From: Bacteroidota bacterium
GTDB lineage: Bacteria > Bacteroidota > Bacteroidia > Chitinophagales > JADIYW01
Assembly (NCBI GenBank): GCA_016705125.1
Contig: JADIYW010000002.1
Location: 62,001 to 126,000, forward strand
Direction: 5' to 3'
Length of the DNA stretch: 64,000 nt
Shown here one piece after another: positions 35,374 to 44,502 of the stretch (positions within the stretch are counted from its first letter, which is position 1; each line of letters starts with the position of its first letter). The notes under the pieces were generated by a model that did no database searches, was not told the DNA's origin, and was given only the letters and a program-made list of their open reading frames with translations. The position numbers were made by a program, and so were the translations under genes.

Positions 35374-36659
35374 TGCTAAAAATATATGACAACCCAAATA
35401 AAATGGAATGGTCTAATTTATCAAAAAGACCTACAAAATCATTGGCCGAAATTGAAACCAAGGTAAAACCAATTTTATTGGATGTTAAAACAAATGGAGA
35501 TAAAGCAATTATAGCATTAAACAAAGAACTAGACCATTTTCATTCTAATGATTTTATTGTTTCAAAAGCTGAAATAGAAAGCGCACAATCTAAAATTTCT
35601 GATTCACTCCAAAATGCGATTTTACAAGCAAAAACTAATATAGAAAAATTCCATATAGCTCAAAAAGAAAAATTTGTTCCGATAGAAACCATGGAAGGCG
35701 TTAGCTGTTGGCGAAAATCGGTAGCCATCGAAAAAGTAGGTTTATATATTCCAGGTGGAACGGCTCCATTGTTTTCAACTGTTTTAATGCTAGGCATACC
35801 AGCTCAAATTGCGGGTTGCAAAGAAATTATTTTATGCACTCCGCCAAATAGTAATGGCGATATTCATCCTGCTATTTTATTTGCAGCCAAAATATGTGGC
35901 ATCAATTCCATTTTTAAAATTGGTGGTGCTCAAGCAATAGCTGCAATGGCTTATGGAACTGAAAGTGTGCCTAAAGTATTTAAAATATTTGGCCCAGGCA
36001 ACCAATACGTGACAGCTGCAAAACAACTGGTGCTTAATGATGGTATTTCAATAGATATGCCCGCTGGGCCATCTGAACTATTAATTATTGCAAATGAAAC
36101 GGCGAATGCTGCTTTTGTTGCTTCAGACTTATTGTCGCAAGCCGAACATGGCGAAGACAGTCAGGTGGTTTTGCTTTGTAATTCCGAAATGAAAACAAAT
36201 GAAATAATTGAAGCCTTAAAAGGTCAACTAAACGATTTGCCAAGAAAAGCGGTTGCAGAAAAGGCCATTTCGAATAGTAAAGCCATTATTTTTAATGATT
36301 TAGCAAATGAAGGCATTAAATTTTCAAATTTTTATGCACCTGAACACCTTATAATAGCTTTGGACAATCCTGAGCAGATTGCAGACTTAGTAATTAATGC
36401 AGGTTCCGTTTTCATGGGGCACCTAACACCCGAATCGGCTGGCGATTATGCCTCAGGAACCAATCATACACTACCAACCAATGGAAATGCTACAGCTTTT
36501 AGTGGTGTTTCTTTGGATAGTTTTGTAAAAAAAATTACCTTTCAGCAAATTTCTAAAATTGGATTACAAGCAATTGGTCCGATAATAGAAGAAATGGCTG
36601 ATGCCGAAATGCTATCAGCACATAAAAATGCAGTATCAATAAGATTAAAAACATTATGA
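35373..36659 (+). CDS. hisD: Histidinol dehydrogenase
   Basis: A 428-residue zinc enzyme catalysing the last two steps, histidinol to histidine with two NAD. Key parts: GLYIPGGTAPLFSTVLMLGIPAQIAG, GGAQAIAAMAYGTES, FGPGNQYVTAAKQ, DMPAGPSELL, LLSQAEHGEDSQ with zinc ligands Gln and His, the catalytic Glu/His in FYAPEHL, and the C-terminal GDYASGTNHTLPT. Overlaps hisG by one base and hisC by four. Confidence 0.97.
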   Translation: MLKIYDNPNKMEWSNLSKRPTKSLAEIETKVKPILLDVKTNGDKAIIALNKELDHFHSNDFIVSKAEIESAQSKISDSLQNAILQAKTNIEKFHIAQKEKFVPIETMEGVSCWRKSVAIEKVGLYIPGGTAPLFSTVLMLGIPAQIAGCKEIILCTPPNSNGDIHPAILFAAKICGINSIFKIGGAQAIAAMAYGTESVPKVFKIFGPGNQYVTAAKQLVLNDGISIDMPAGPSELLIIANETANAAFVASDLLSQAEHGEDSQVVLLCNSEMKTNEIIEALKGQLNDLPRKAVAEKAISNSKAIIFNDLANEGIKFSNFYAPEHLIIALDNPEQIADLVINAGSVFMGHLTPESAGDYASGTNHTLPTNGNATAFSGVSLDSFVKKITFQQISKIGLQAIGPIIEEMADAEMLSAHKNAVSIRLKTL

Positions 36660-37708
36660 GCAATTTTGATTTTCAAAAATTAATTAGGCCACATTTAAAA
36701 GATTTTCAAGCCTATTCGTCCGCTAGATCTGAATTTAGAGGAAAAGCCGACATTTTTTTAGATGCGAATGAAAACCCCTATCAATCTGTAGGTGGTGGAT
36801 ATTTTAATCGCTATCCTGACTCTTCAAATATTGAAATAAGAACCAAAATTGCGGCCCATCGGAAAGTAGAACCCAATCAAGTAACAGTAGGAAACGGGAG
36901 CGACGAAATCATTGATTTGCTTTTTCGAGCATTTTGTGAGCCAAAGGAAGACAAAATTTTAATTTGCCCTCCTACCTATCCTATGTTTAAAACGAGTGCC
37001 ATTTTAAATAATGTTGGCACTACAGAAGTGTTGCTTACGCCTAATTTCCAATTAGATACTCCGAATATTCTAAATGCAATAGACGATAAAACGAAAATCA
37101 TATTCCTCAATTCTCCAAACAACCCAACTGGAAATTTATTAAATTCAGATGATATAAAAAAAATATTAAACTCATTTAATGGATTGGTAGTTTTAGACGA
37201 AGCCTATATTGATTTTGCAGATTCCAACTCATGGGTTTCACAATTAGACAATTATCCTAATTTATTTATAATCCAAACGATGTCGAAGGCATGGGGAATG
37301 GCTGGTTTACGACTAGGACTAGGATTTGGTAGTTCAGACATTATTGATATTTTACAAAAAATAAAACCACCGTATAATATCAATAGCGTTTCAATCAATT
37401 GGGCATTAAAAGCATTTGATTTAATTGGTGAAAAATACCAGATGGTGGAATTAATTCGCTCTGAAAGAATTAAACTTAGTAGCCTTTTGAACACTTTACC
37501 TTATGTGAAAAAAGTTTATGATAGTGATTCTAATTTTGTTTTGGTGAAGGTAACAGAACCTGACAGGTTGTATAATTTTCTTTTAGAAAAGGGAATTGTC
37601 GTAAGAAACAGAAACAAACTGCCGCTTTGTGAAGGATGCCTAAGAATTTGTGTAGGCAACTCAGACGAAAATAAAGCATTGGCAAAAGCACTTAAAGCAT
37701 TTGAATAA
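36656..37708 (+). CDS. hisC: Histidinol-phosphate aminotransferase
   Basis: A 350-residue fold-type I aminotransferase turning imidazole acetol phosphate into histidinol phosphate. Visible are LDANENPYQS, VTVGNGSDEIIDLLFRAF, FLNSPNNPTGN, VVLDEAYIDFA and the PLP-lysine in IIQTMSKAWGMAGLRLG, and RICVGNSDEN near the end. Begins with an ATGA overlap with hisD and ends 1 base before the hisB ATG. Confidence 0.96.
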   Translation: MSNFDFQKLIRPHLKDFQAYSSARSEFRGKADIFLDANENPYQSVGGGYFNRYPDSSNIEIRTKIAAHRKVEPNQVTVGNGSDEIIDLLFRAFCEPKEDKILICPPTYPMFKTSAILNNVGTTEVLLTPNFQLDTPNILNAIDDKTKIIFLNSPNNPTGNLLNSDDIKKILNSFNGLVVLDEAYIDFADSNSWVSQLDNYPNLFIIQTMSKAWGMAGLRLGLGFGSSDIIDILQKIKPPYNINSVSINWALKAFDLIGEKYQMVELIRSERIKLSSLLNTLPYVKKVYDSDSNFVLVKVTEPDRLYNFLLEKGIVVRNRNKLPLCEGCLRICVGNSDENKALAKALKAFE

Positions 37709-37709
37709 T

Positions 37710-38849
37710 ATGAAAAGCGAAAGAAAAAAAATCCTTTTCATAGATAGAGATGGAACTATTCTGCTTGAACCGTCTGATATGCAAGTAGATAAAATTGAAA
37801 AAATGGCGTTTTTGCCATTTACTATTAATTGTCTTACACAAATTGCTAAAAAAAAGGATTTCCTTTTGGTTATGGTTACAAACCAAGATGGATTAGGTAC
37901 TGAAGCATTCCCAGAATCCGACTTTTGGCCTGCTCAAAATAAAATGATAGAAATTCTAGAAGGAGAAGGCATTCATTTCCATGAAATTTGTATCGATAAA
38001 ACTTTTGCAATAGAAAATAAATCAACCAGAAAACCTGGTACTGGAATGTTGACACATTATCTAACTGAGGAATTCGATTTAGAAAACTCATTTGTAATCG
38101 GCGACAGGTATACGGATATTCAATTGGCGAAAAATTTGAGTGCCAGAGGAATTCTAATTGGAAGAAGTATAGATACGATTGATGATTCAAAATTAGACTT
38201 AGCTGGCTTGGAGGAGACATTGGCATTAAAAACAGACAATTGGCCAGATATTTTAAATTTCCTAAATAATTTAAACCACCGAAAAGCAATTTTAAATCGA
38301 AAAACGAAAGAAACCGATATTAAAATTGAAATAAATCTAGATGGAACTGGAATTCCTAATTGCGATACTGGCATTAGTTTCTTCGACCACATGCTTGATC
38401 AATTAGCATTTCATAGTGGCTGTGATATTACTATAAATGTAAAAGGAGATTTGCATATAGACGAACACCATACTATTGAAGACACTGCCATTGCACTCGG
38501 AGAAGCATTTTTAATGGCCTTAGGGAATAAAATCGGTATAAATAGATATGGATTTCTACTTCCAATGGATGATGTATTGGCTCAAGCTGCCATTGACTTT
38601 TCAGGTAGACCATGGCTTGTATGGGATGCAACATTTAATAGAGAAAAAATTGGGGAAATGCCTACCGAAATGTTTTTCCATTTTTGGAAATCGTTTTCTG
38701 ATGCTGCCAAATGCAACCTAAATATAAAAGCAGAAGGTACTAATGAACACCATAAAATTGAAGCCATTTTTAAGGCTGTTGCAAAATCAATTAAAATGGC
38801 AGTAAAAGTGTCAGGCGACAAATTACCTAGCACTAAAGGAGTATTATAA
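37710..38849 (+). CDS. hisB: Bifunctional histidinol-phosphatase / imidazoleglycerol-phosphate dehydratase
   Basis: A 379-residue fusion. Residues about 1-165 are a HAD phosphatase (FIDRDGTIL, Asp12 and Asp14; VTNQDGLG; GDRYTDIQLA), removing phosphate from histidinol phosphate. Residues about 190-379 are IGP dehydratase with metal-binding pairs FFDHMLDQLAFHSG, DEHHTIEDTAIALGEA and NEHHKIEAIFKA. The TTG at 37701 lies within hisC and is ignored in favour of the ATG at 37710. Its two domains act on either side of HisC. Last gene of the operon. Confidence 0.97.
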   Translation: MKSERKKILFIDRDGTILLEPSDMQVDKIEKMAFLPFTINCLTQIAKKKDFLLVMVTNQDGLGTEAFPESDFWPAQNKMIEILEGEGIHFHEICIDKTFAIENKSTRKPGTGMLTHYLTEEFDLENSFVIGDRYTDIQLAKNLSARGILIGRSIDTIDDSKLDLAGLEETLALKTDNWPDILNFLNNLNHRKAILNRKTKETDIKIEINLDGTGIPNCDTGISFFDHMLDQLAFHSGCDITINVKGDLHIDEHHTIEDTAIALGEAFLMALGNKIGINRYGFLLPMDDVLAQAAIDFSGRPWLVWDATFNREKIGEMPTEMFFHFWKSFSDAAKCNLNIKAEGTNEHHKIEAIFKAVAKSIKMAVKVSGDKLPSTKGVL

Positions 38850-38950
38850 ATCCTTTTTTCTAAAAAAATTAAGATAGTTAAATAGCTTTTAATTAGGACA
38901 ATTTTCCAATTAAGTTTGAAATTAAAAACCACTTCCATTTAAAAATTTGA

Positions 38951-39053
38951 GAAAAAAAATAGCAGCCAATTCGTTGGGGAAGTCGTTGGCTGCTATAAAA
39001 ATAAATCTGGGGCGATTAATTTTTGAAAAACTGAAAGAGCTAAACTAAAAGAA
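38951..39053 (-). ncRNA. Candidate small RNA, about 100 nucleotides
   Basis: An 11-bp perfect stem (ATAGCAGCCAA with TTGGCTGCTAT, 38996-38959 on the minus strand) encloses a 16-base C-rich loop and is followed by eight U residues on the minus strand only. No minus-strand gene ends here: the nearest genes are both on the plus strand. A consensus -7 box, TATATTTG, ends at 39059, about 100 bases upstream of the end of the U-run. The stretch between has no ATG frame. The simplest reading is an independent small RNA. It is not a recognised family. Confidence 0.45.
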
Positions 39054-39058
39054 CAATG

Positions 39059-39066
39059 CAAATATA
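39059..39066 (-). promoter_or_regulatory. -7 promoter element of the candidate small RNA
   Basis: TATATTTG on the minus strand fits TAnnTTTG. No minus-strand protein gene lies downstream before the terminator. No TTTG is seen at the -33 position. Confidence 0.4.
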
Positions 39067-39124
39067 AATAGCCGAAAATATTTTAATATGTAAAAAATAT
39101 ACTTAATTTAGAAGTCGATTATAA

Positions 39125-40672
39125 ATGAAGACAACTAGTAATTTTATTCATCAGCTAATTCATTCGTTAACCAAAAACGAAAAAGGATACTTTGTCAAAC
39201 TACTCAAAGTGCATGGCGGCGATCCAATGAATAAAAAGTACTTTCTTCTTTTCAGTGCCATTGACAAACAATTGACATATAATGAGTCAGCGCTAACCAA
39301 TCAATTTAAAGCCGAGCCATTTATAAAACAATTTTCTGTCGCCAAAAACTATTTAATTCAAATCATTTTAAAGTCACTCATTCAATTCAATGGCACTAAG
39401 ACTATTGAAAACGTTTTAAGTAAAGAAATTGACACTTGTAATATATTATACCAAAAAGGATTTATAAAAGAATACCAACAAAGTCTTTCTAAAGTAAAAA
39501 GAAAATCCATATTGTATGAAAAACATGACTTTACCCTTACCATAATCAAAAAAGAAAAAGAACTTTTAGTTAATTTAAAAGACAAAAACTTTAAAAAAAA
39601 TCTTCAAAAATTATTGGATGAGGAATCAAAAATTCTAGATGATATAAAAATCGAAAATCAACTTAGTAAATATTACTATATATTAACCACCGAAATCCAT
39701 CAAAACAGAATAATAAGAAGCGAGAAAGAAATAGCTCATTTATTTCCAATCATTAATTCTTTGCATGAAGATTTTCCAAAATTTAAAAATTCATTTTCTA
39801 GTAAAAATTATTACTATGGCATACAGATTATTTACAATTACCTAATAAACGATTTCAAAAAAGCGGAAGAGTTTGGCATTTTACATGAAAAATTATTTTT
39901 GCAAAATCCGCTATTGGCAAAGCAAAAGCTGGATGATTTCATGGAAATTTCATATCACTATTTAGGAGCCAAATTCCAGTTAGGAAACCATGAAAAAATA
40001 GAATTATTACTTAACAAAATATATAAATTAGAAGTCGAAACACACGAACTCAAACAAAAAAAATTCTTTGTTTACTATTCCAATATGATAAGATTATATG
40101 CCTCTACCTACCAATATAAAAAAGCGGAGCAATTATTAATTGATTTAAATAAAGAGTTACCTACCATAATAACACATTTAAGCATTAGCAATAAATTAAC
40201 CCTATTTCTAAATTCCTCTATTTTACAATTTGCCCTTGGCAATTATAATGCATCACTAGATTATCTAAATGCCTATTTCGAAATTGCTGACAATAGCTTT
40301 AGAAAAGACGCCTTTAAATTTGCTCTGATTTTCAACCTTTTTATCCATTTAAAACTTGGAAACTTACAATTATTGGAAAATTTATTGAAAAACATCAAGC
40401 AAGGTTTCAGAAAAGAAAAACAAATATTTTTATATGAAAAGATATTAATCGAATTTTTATCCAAAACAATTGGGAGTATCAACAAAAAAGAAAAAATCAA
40501 CTTACTGAAAAGAACTAAAATGCAATTAGAGGAAATTAAAATAGATATTATTCAAAAAGATGCAATGCGTTATTTCAACTACACTAGATGGTTCGAAAGC
40601 CAAATACTACAAATTCCATACACCAAAATGCCAGAATACTTAGAAAAATTAGATAAGAGCATGGAGGTTTGA
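39125..40672 (+). CDS. Large helical TPR-like protein, family member 3 of 3
   Basis: A 515-residue protein. The N-terminus (FIHQLIHSLTKNEKGYFVKLLKVHGG) follows the same helix, Lys/Glu turn and helix pattern as the 10065 and 21196 proteins, and the rest is a series of helix pairs (MIRLYASTYQYKKAEQLLIDLNKEL; SSILQFALGNYNASLDYLNAYFEIAD) like TPR motifs. It is the most divergent member; the link rests on layout, length and N-terminal pattern. No signal peptide. It stands alone, followed by word repeats. Confidence 0.65.
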   Translation: MKTTSNFIHQLIHSLTKNEKGYFVKLLKVHGGDPMNKKYFLLFSAIDKQLTYNESALTNQFKAEPFIKQFSVAKNYLIQIILKSLIQFNGTKTIENVLSKEIDTCNILYQKGFIKEYQQSLSKVKRKSILYEKHDFTLTIIKKEKELLVNLKDKNFKKNLQKLLDEESKILDDIKIENQLSKYYYILTTEIHQNRIIRSEKEIAHLFPIINSLHEDFPKFKNSFSSKNYYYGIQIIYNYLINDFKKAEEFGILHEKLFLQNPLLAKQKLDDFMEISYHYLGAKFQLGNHEKIELLLNKIYKLEVETHELKQKKFFVYYSNMIRLYASTYQYKKAEQLLIDLNKELPTIITHLSISNKLTLFLNSSILQFALGNYNASLDYLNAYFEIADNSFRKDAFKFALIFNLFIHLKLGNLQLLENLLKNIKQGFRKEKQIFLYEKILIEFLSKTIGSINKKEKINLLKRTKMQLEEIKIDIIQKDAMRYFNYTRWFESQILQIPYTKMPEYLEKLDKSMEV

Positions 40673-40716
40673 GATTTAAGAATTCAGATTTAAGAATTTA
40701 GATTTGAAATTCAAGA
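40673..40716. repeat. Low-complexity word repeat (AGATTTAAGAATTC type)
   Basis: Three or four tandem variants of AGATTTAAGAATTCAGATT directly after the stop at 40672. The same words occur at 7735-7800. Confidence 0.6.
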
Positions 40717-40726
40717 TGTTTGAAAA

Positions 40727-42358
40727 TTACTCTTCTTCCAAAAAAGGATAGCGATAATCGGTAGGAGTTAACAATGTTTCTTTTATAGTTCGAGGCGATA
40801 CCCATCTTAATAAATTCAGGGCTGAGCCTGCCTTATCATTCGTTCCGCTTGCACGTGCGCCTCCAAATGGCTGCTGACCAACCACTGCACCTGTCGGTTT
40901 ATCGTTAATATAAAAATTCCCTGCGCTATGTCTCAAAGCCTTTAGTGCCAACTCTAACGCATATTTATCGTTTGCAAAAATTGCACCTGTAAGCGCATAT
41001 TCCGATGTTTTATCTACCAATTTAAGTGTCTCTTCATACTTATCCTCATCGTAAACATAAATCGTCACCACCGGACCAAACAACTCCTCTACCATAGTGG
41101 CATAATGTGGATTTGTCGTTACGATGGCGGTTGGCTCAACAAAATAACCCTTTGTTTTATCACACTTTCCACCAAATAAAATGGCTGCATCTATATCTAC
41201 TTTTGCCTTTTCGATATACGATTTTAGCTTATCAAATGACACCTCTGTAATTACTGCATTTACAAAATTTGTAAAATCCTCGGTGCCACCCATTTTCATC
41301 GATGCTGCATCTGCCTTTATTTTTTTCGATACCGCAGGCCACAAATTTGAAGGCACATAAACCCTCGATGCAGCCGAGCATTTTTGTCCCTGATACTCAA
41401 AAGCACCTCTCGAAATTCCTGTAGCTACCTCATCTGCATTGGCCGATTTATGGGCTATTATAAAATCTTTACCACCCGTCTCCCCTACTATTCTTGGATA
41501 GGATTTATACTTCCCTATATTTTGTCCAATCAAATTCCAAAAGTGTCTAAAAACACCTGTTGAACCCGTAAAATGTAGACCTGCAAAATCTCTATGTTCA
41601 AAAATGATGTTTCCAGCCACTGGTCCATCACAAAAAACAAGGTTGATTACACCTGCTGGCAAACCAGCCTTCATAAATATTTCCATTATCACCTGTGCTG
41701 AATAGATTTGAGCATCCGCACATTTCCATACTACTACGTTGCCCATTAAAGCAGGAGCAGCACATAAATTACCCGCAATGGCCGTAAAATTAAACGGCGT
41801 TAATGCAAACACAAATCCCTCCAATGGCCTAAACTCCACTCTATTCCACACACCTTCCGAATTAATAGGTTGGTCGGCATATATTTGTGTCATAAAAAAA
41901 ACATTAAACCGCAAAAAATCAGCCAATTCACATGCTGCATCTATTTCAGCCTGGTAGGCATTTTTCGATTGCCCTAGCATTGTCGCAGCATTTATACTCG
42001 CTCTATATGGCCCTGAAATCAAATCGGCAGCCTTCATAAATACGGCAGCCCGCGTTTCCCAATGTGTATTTTCCCATGCCTCCTTCGCTTTTAGTGCAGC
42101 CTCAATAGCCAAATTTACCTCCTGTTGACCTCCCTTTTCATAATATCCCAATATATGCTTATGGTCGTGTGGACAGCTCAACGGCAATTTATTCCCGGTA
42201 CGCACCGCTTTACCATCTATTACCATTGGTATATCCATTACCACTGCCCTTCTTCTTTTTAACTCCTCTTGTAGTGCCAACCTTTCATTACTCATTGGTC
42301 TATATTCCAAAACCTTCTCATTCTTTGGTGGATAAATTTTCGAAAAACCTAAGGACAT
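40727..42358 (-). CDS. pruA: 1-pyrroline-5-carboxylate (glutamate semialdehyde) dehydrogenase
   Basis: A 543-residue aldehyde dehydrogenase of the PutA/PruA class oxidising glutamate semialdehyde to glutamate with NAD. The general base Glu is in RIVGETGGKDF, the catalytic Cys in YQGQKCSAASRVY, and the C-terminal GQQPFGGARASGTNDKAG is specific to this class. There is no proline dehydrogenase domain, so it acts on semialdehyde from a separate enzyme: RocD in this window or PutA elsewhere. ATG at 42358 is normal. Confidence 0.96.
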   Translation of the reverse strand: MSLGFSKIYPPKNEKVLEYRPMSNERLALQEELKRRRAVVMDIPMVIDGKAVRTGNKLPLSCPHDHKHILGYYEKGGQQEVNLAIEAALKAKEAWENTHWETRAAVFMKAADLISGPYRASINAATMLGQSKNAYQAEIDAACELADFLRFNVFFMTQIYADQPINSEGVWNRVEFRPLEGFVFALTPFNFTAIAGNLCAAPALMGNVVVWKCADAQIYSAQVIMEIFMKAGLPAGVINLVFCDGPVAGNIIFEHRDFAGLHFTGSTGVFRHFWNLIGQNIGKYKSYPRIVGETGGKDFIIAHKSANADEVATGISRGAFEYQGQKCSAASRVYVPSNLWPAVSKKIKADAASMKMGGTEDFTNFVNAVITEVSFDKLKSYIEKAKVDIDAAILFGGKCDKTKGYFVEPTAIVTTNPHYATMVEELFGPVVTIYVYDEDKYEETLKLVDKTSEYALTGAIFANDKYALELALKALRHSAGNFYINDKPTGAVVGQQPFGGARASGTNDKAGSALNLLRWVSPRTIKETLLTPTDYRYPFLEEE

Positions 42359-42476
42359 ATCTCTAAATTTTAATGAATTAAAAAACTAAAAATGCATTAC
42401 AAAAGCAATTTTGTATGATGCAATTTTGCAAAAACAAAGGTAAAAAAATAAGCTAAACTAATTACCAAAAAAAAAA

Positions 42477-42968
42477 TTATTGTGCCGCTTTCTGATTCTC
42501 CTTAAGCATAATAATGAATCCCAACCAAAGCATAAAAACAGGAAATTCAGGATCCGCATTTACATCGTATTCCACTTCAGTCGAAGTTTTAAACCACTTT
42601 ATATTCTTCACAATCCTACACACTTCATTACCTTGCTCATCTACCCAAAATCGCTCCCAACTCCACATACTTTTCCGCTTGAACGTATATACCCTGCCCG
42701 ACAACTCCGTATAAGTAGTCTTCATTCCACCCCAACCCCATTTCAAATAGCCAAGTTCCTTTCCTTCTTTAGTCTTTATCAAATTTTTGCCATTAAAAAC
42801 GCCAATCCGTTTCAACTCATAATCCTGCTTTTCGCTTTGAAACAAGAAATCCCCACTATACCAGTTTTTAGCTTTCAGTTCCAAGACCTTCCCATAACCA
42901 AAATCCATTTGAAACTCCATTTTAAAAAGAGTAGGTCTTACAATTTTACCGTAATTTTTTCTAACCAT
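42477..42968 (-). CDS. Protein of unknown function, beta-barrel-like
   Basis: A 163-residue protein from the ATG at 42968 (MVRKNYGKIVRP). The frame also opens at 43016-43019 but the extra residues cross towards a repeat element. The body is a run of beta-strands with aromatic residues (NWYSGDFLF, LGYLKWGWGGMKTTYTELSGRVYTFKRK, SWERFWVDEQGNEV), reminiscent of the LURP-one/tubby-like fold, and one hydrophobic helix near the C-terminus (FPVFMLWLGFIIML). The opposite-strand frame of the same length has no protein-like character. Function unknown. Confidence 0.65.
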   Translation of the reverse strand: MVRKNYGKIVRPTLFKMEFQMDFGYGKVLELKAKNWYSGDFLFQSEKQDYELKRIGVFNGKNLIKTKEGKELGYLKWGWGGMKTTYTELSGRVYTFKRKSMWSWERFWVDEQGNEVCRIVKNIKWFKTSTEVEYDVNADPEFPVFMLWLGFIIMLKENQKAAQ

Positions 42969-43027
42969 GATCGAACTTATAAACCCCAAAATAAAACAAA
43001 AAGTTTCAATATACATCAATAATATTT

Positions 43028-43120
43028 GGGCATGCCCGTTCGTTCCTCACGGTCGGGCTATAGCTCCAAGTCCTCACTCCTGCGTCGTTGCGGGCTTTTC
43101 CGCATTATCCCTCATGCGGG
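43028..43120. repeat. GC-rich palindromic intergenic repeat
   Basis: A sharply GC-richer island of about 90 bases in an A/T-rich stretch. It contains the palindrome GGGCATGCCC (43028-43037) and an inverted repeat CCGCAT / ATGCGG (43100-43119) and text such as CCTCACGGTCGGGCTATAGC. Islands of this style recur in Bacteroidota genomes between genes. A short related string (GTTCACGGTC) lies near 1593 in the duplication junction. Confidence 0.55.
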
Positions 43121-43387
43121 TGGAAGTAGTGAGATGGGAGATTGAGAGATGGAAAATGAGAAATAGGTGGTAAAAAAGAGAGAAAAAATAGCAAGATAAT
43201 TTATTCTAAAAAAACTTTTGTAGAAACTCTTATAGAAAATTTATCTTTCTCTTTACATATTATAATAAAAAGCCCTAAAAAGCAGTCGGCTCGATTTAAT
43301 CAATTTGGGACTTTCTTTTATTCTGTTAAATATAGGCAATATTTGTTTTTCTCTTTAACCCTTTTGAATTTATTCTGTTGGAAATCT
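43121..43387. other. Gene-free stretch before the DUF4304 gene
   Basis: After the GC-rich island comes a short G/A-rich low-complexity tract (GAGATGGGAGATTGAGAGATGG, about 43131-43152) and then A/T-rich sequence. A weak hairpin on the minus strand (AGCC with GGCT, then TTTTTATTAT, about 43264-43295) could end the 43388 transcript. I see no reading frame or other signal. Confidence 0.4.
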
Positions 43388-43957
43388 CTATAAAGGGTCT
43401 AACTGCATTAGGTATAATCGATCTTTTTGTTTTCTCATCTCGTGCATTAGATTAAAAGTCTCTAAATCTGCTAATTGGAAATTTTTGGCAAAATCAATTG
43501 TGGGCAATACTACTTTTATCACTTGATCCCTTGCTTCATTTAATATACTTATTAATGATTCTTCACCATCATAATACCAATTAATTGATTTTGTGTAATT
43601 ATCTATTTCTGACAATTGTTCATCTGTAAAACTTGACATTAAATTGCTTTTCTGTATCCAATCTAGGTTGTCAAGAAAAAAAGGGCCATAGAAAGCTGGA
43701 AACGTTACTTTGGTAGGTCTAAATATTGGAATTGAATCAACAATTTTTCTGTCAGATGATTCTACCTCGAGATATATTGAAAGGTTTTTAGGTCTATCTG
43801 GCAGACTGTTCCATCTCGACCTAGGAAGGTTTATTGAAAATTCTAAATAGCTTTGATTTAATATAAATCTAGTTCCTTTTTTATTAAAGCCAAGAGGTCT
43901 TAAAACTTGTCCTAAAATGCCAGTTAAATTTTTTGAATAGTTTAAATTATCTACCAT
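43388..43957 (-). CDS. DUF4304-like protein
   Basis: A 189-residue cytoplasmic protein resembling DUF4304 proteins: LRPLGFNKKGTRFILNQ near the N-terminus, SYLEFSINLPRSRWNS, and long acidic helices towards the end. The family is often found in polymorphic-toxin immunity or defence-associated regions, but its role is unknown. It lies upstream of nothing obvious; the nucleotidyltransferase pair is 107 bases before it on the same strand. Confidence 0.6.
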   Translation of the reverse strand: MVDNLNYSKNLTGILGQVLRPLGFNKKGTRFILNQSYLEFSINLPRSRWNSLPDRPKNLSIYLEVESSDRKIVDSIPIFRPTKVTFPAFYGPFFLDNLDWIQKSNLMSSFTDEQLSEIDNYTKSINWYYDGEESLISILNEARDQVIKVVLPTIDFAKNFQLADLETFNLMHEMRKQKDRLYLMQLDPL

Positions 43958-44064
43958 GAATTTTATTTTACTTTTTTAAAACAAGAACTCTCCAACATAA
44001 TTTCATTCAAGCTAGGCTCTTTGAAAACTTCTCCAAATCGAAGGCGCGGTATTTTGAAGTATAT

Positions 44065-44502
44065 CTACGATAGGTTTTCAATGTCATCTAAATCTTTATG
44101 TCTTCCACTTTTTTTCTTATTTTCTAATAGATCCCAATATCCAATAAAATTAACAATAATATCTTCTATTTCTACTTCTTTTCTATTATTGTAACATTCA
44201 TTAAATTTAACCCCATCAATCTCTGTCAGTAAATCAATTCTTAATGGAGGAAAACCTAATTGAATAATATTTCCTTCTTTGGTAAAATCACTAACTTTTA
44301 ATCCAACTGAGGCAAATCCAAAATCATTTACACATAAAATTACTTTTTCAGCATTTTCTAGAGTCGGATTTAGCCATATATCCAAATCCCCAGTATATCT
44401 TGGATGTCCATGAATTCCAACAGCATATCCACCAACAATTAAATATTCAGTCTTATATTTTATTAATAACTCTACAAACTCTTTGAAGTCTTGGCTGAAC
44501 AT
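44065..44502 (-). CDS. Nucleotidyltransferase, DUF6036/AbiEii-like, possible toxin
   Basis: A 145-residue protein of the DNA polymerase beta-like nucleotidyltransferase fold. GGYAVGIHGHPRYTGDLDIWL gives the GG motif and the two metal-binding acids Asp39 and Asp41; the third acid is Asp90 in PLRIDLL. The complete triad suggests an active enzyme. It overlaps a 60-residue upstream gene by 50 bases. Such pairs resemble toxin-antitoxin modules of the AbiE or MNT type; which partner is toxic cannot be told. Confidence 0.8.
   Translation of the reverse strand: MFSQDFKEFVELLIKYKTEYLIVGGYAVGIHGHPRYTGDLDIWLNPTLENAEKVILCVNDFGFASVGLKVSDFTKEGNIIQLGFPPLRIDLLTEIDGVKFNECYNNRKEVEIEDIIVNFIGYWDLLENKKKSGRHKDLDDIENLS

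Noticed and set aside
42480..43022. A 180-codon plus-strand frame opposite the 42477..42968 gene
   Set aside because: Its translation is a Ser/Pro/His-rich string without domain character, whereas the minus-strand frame has regular strands and a membrane-like helix.
42967..43173. A 68-codon plus-strand frame
   Set aside because: It runs through the GC-rich palindromic island and owes its length to composition.
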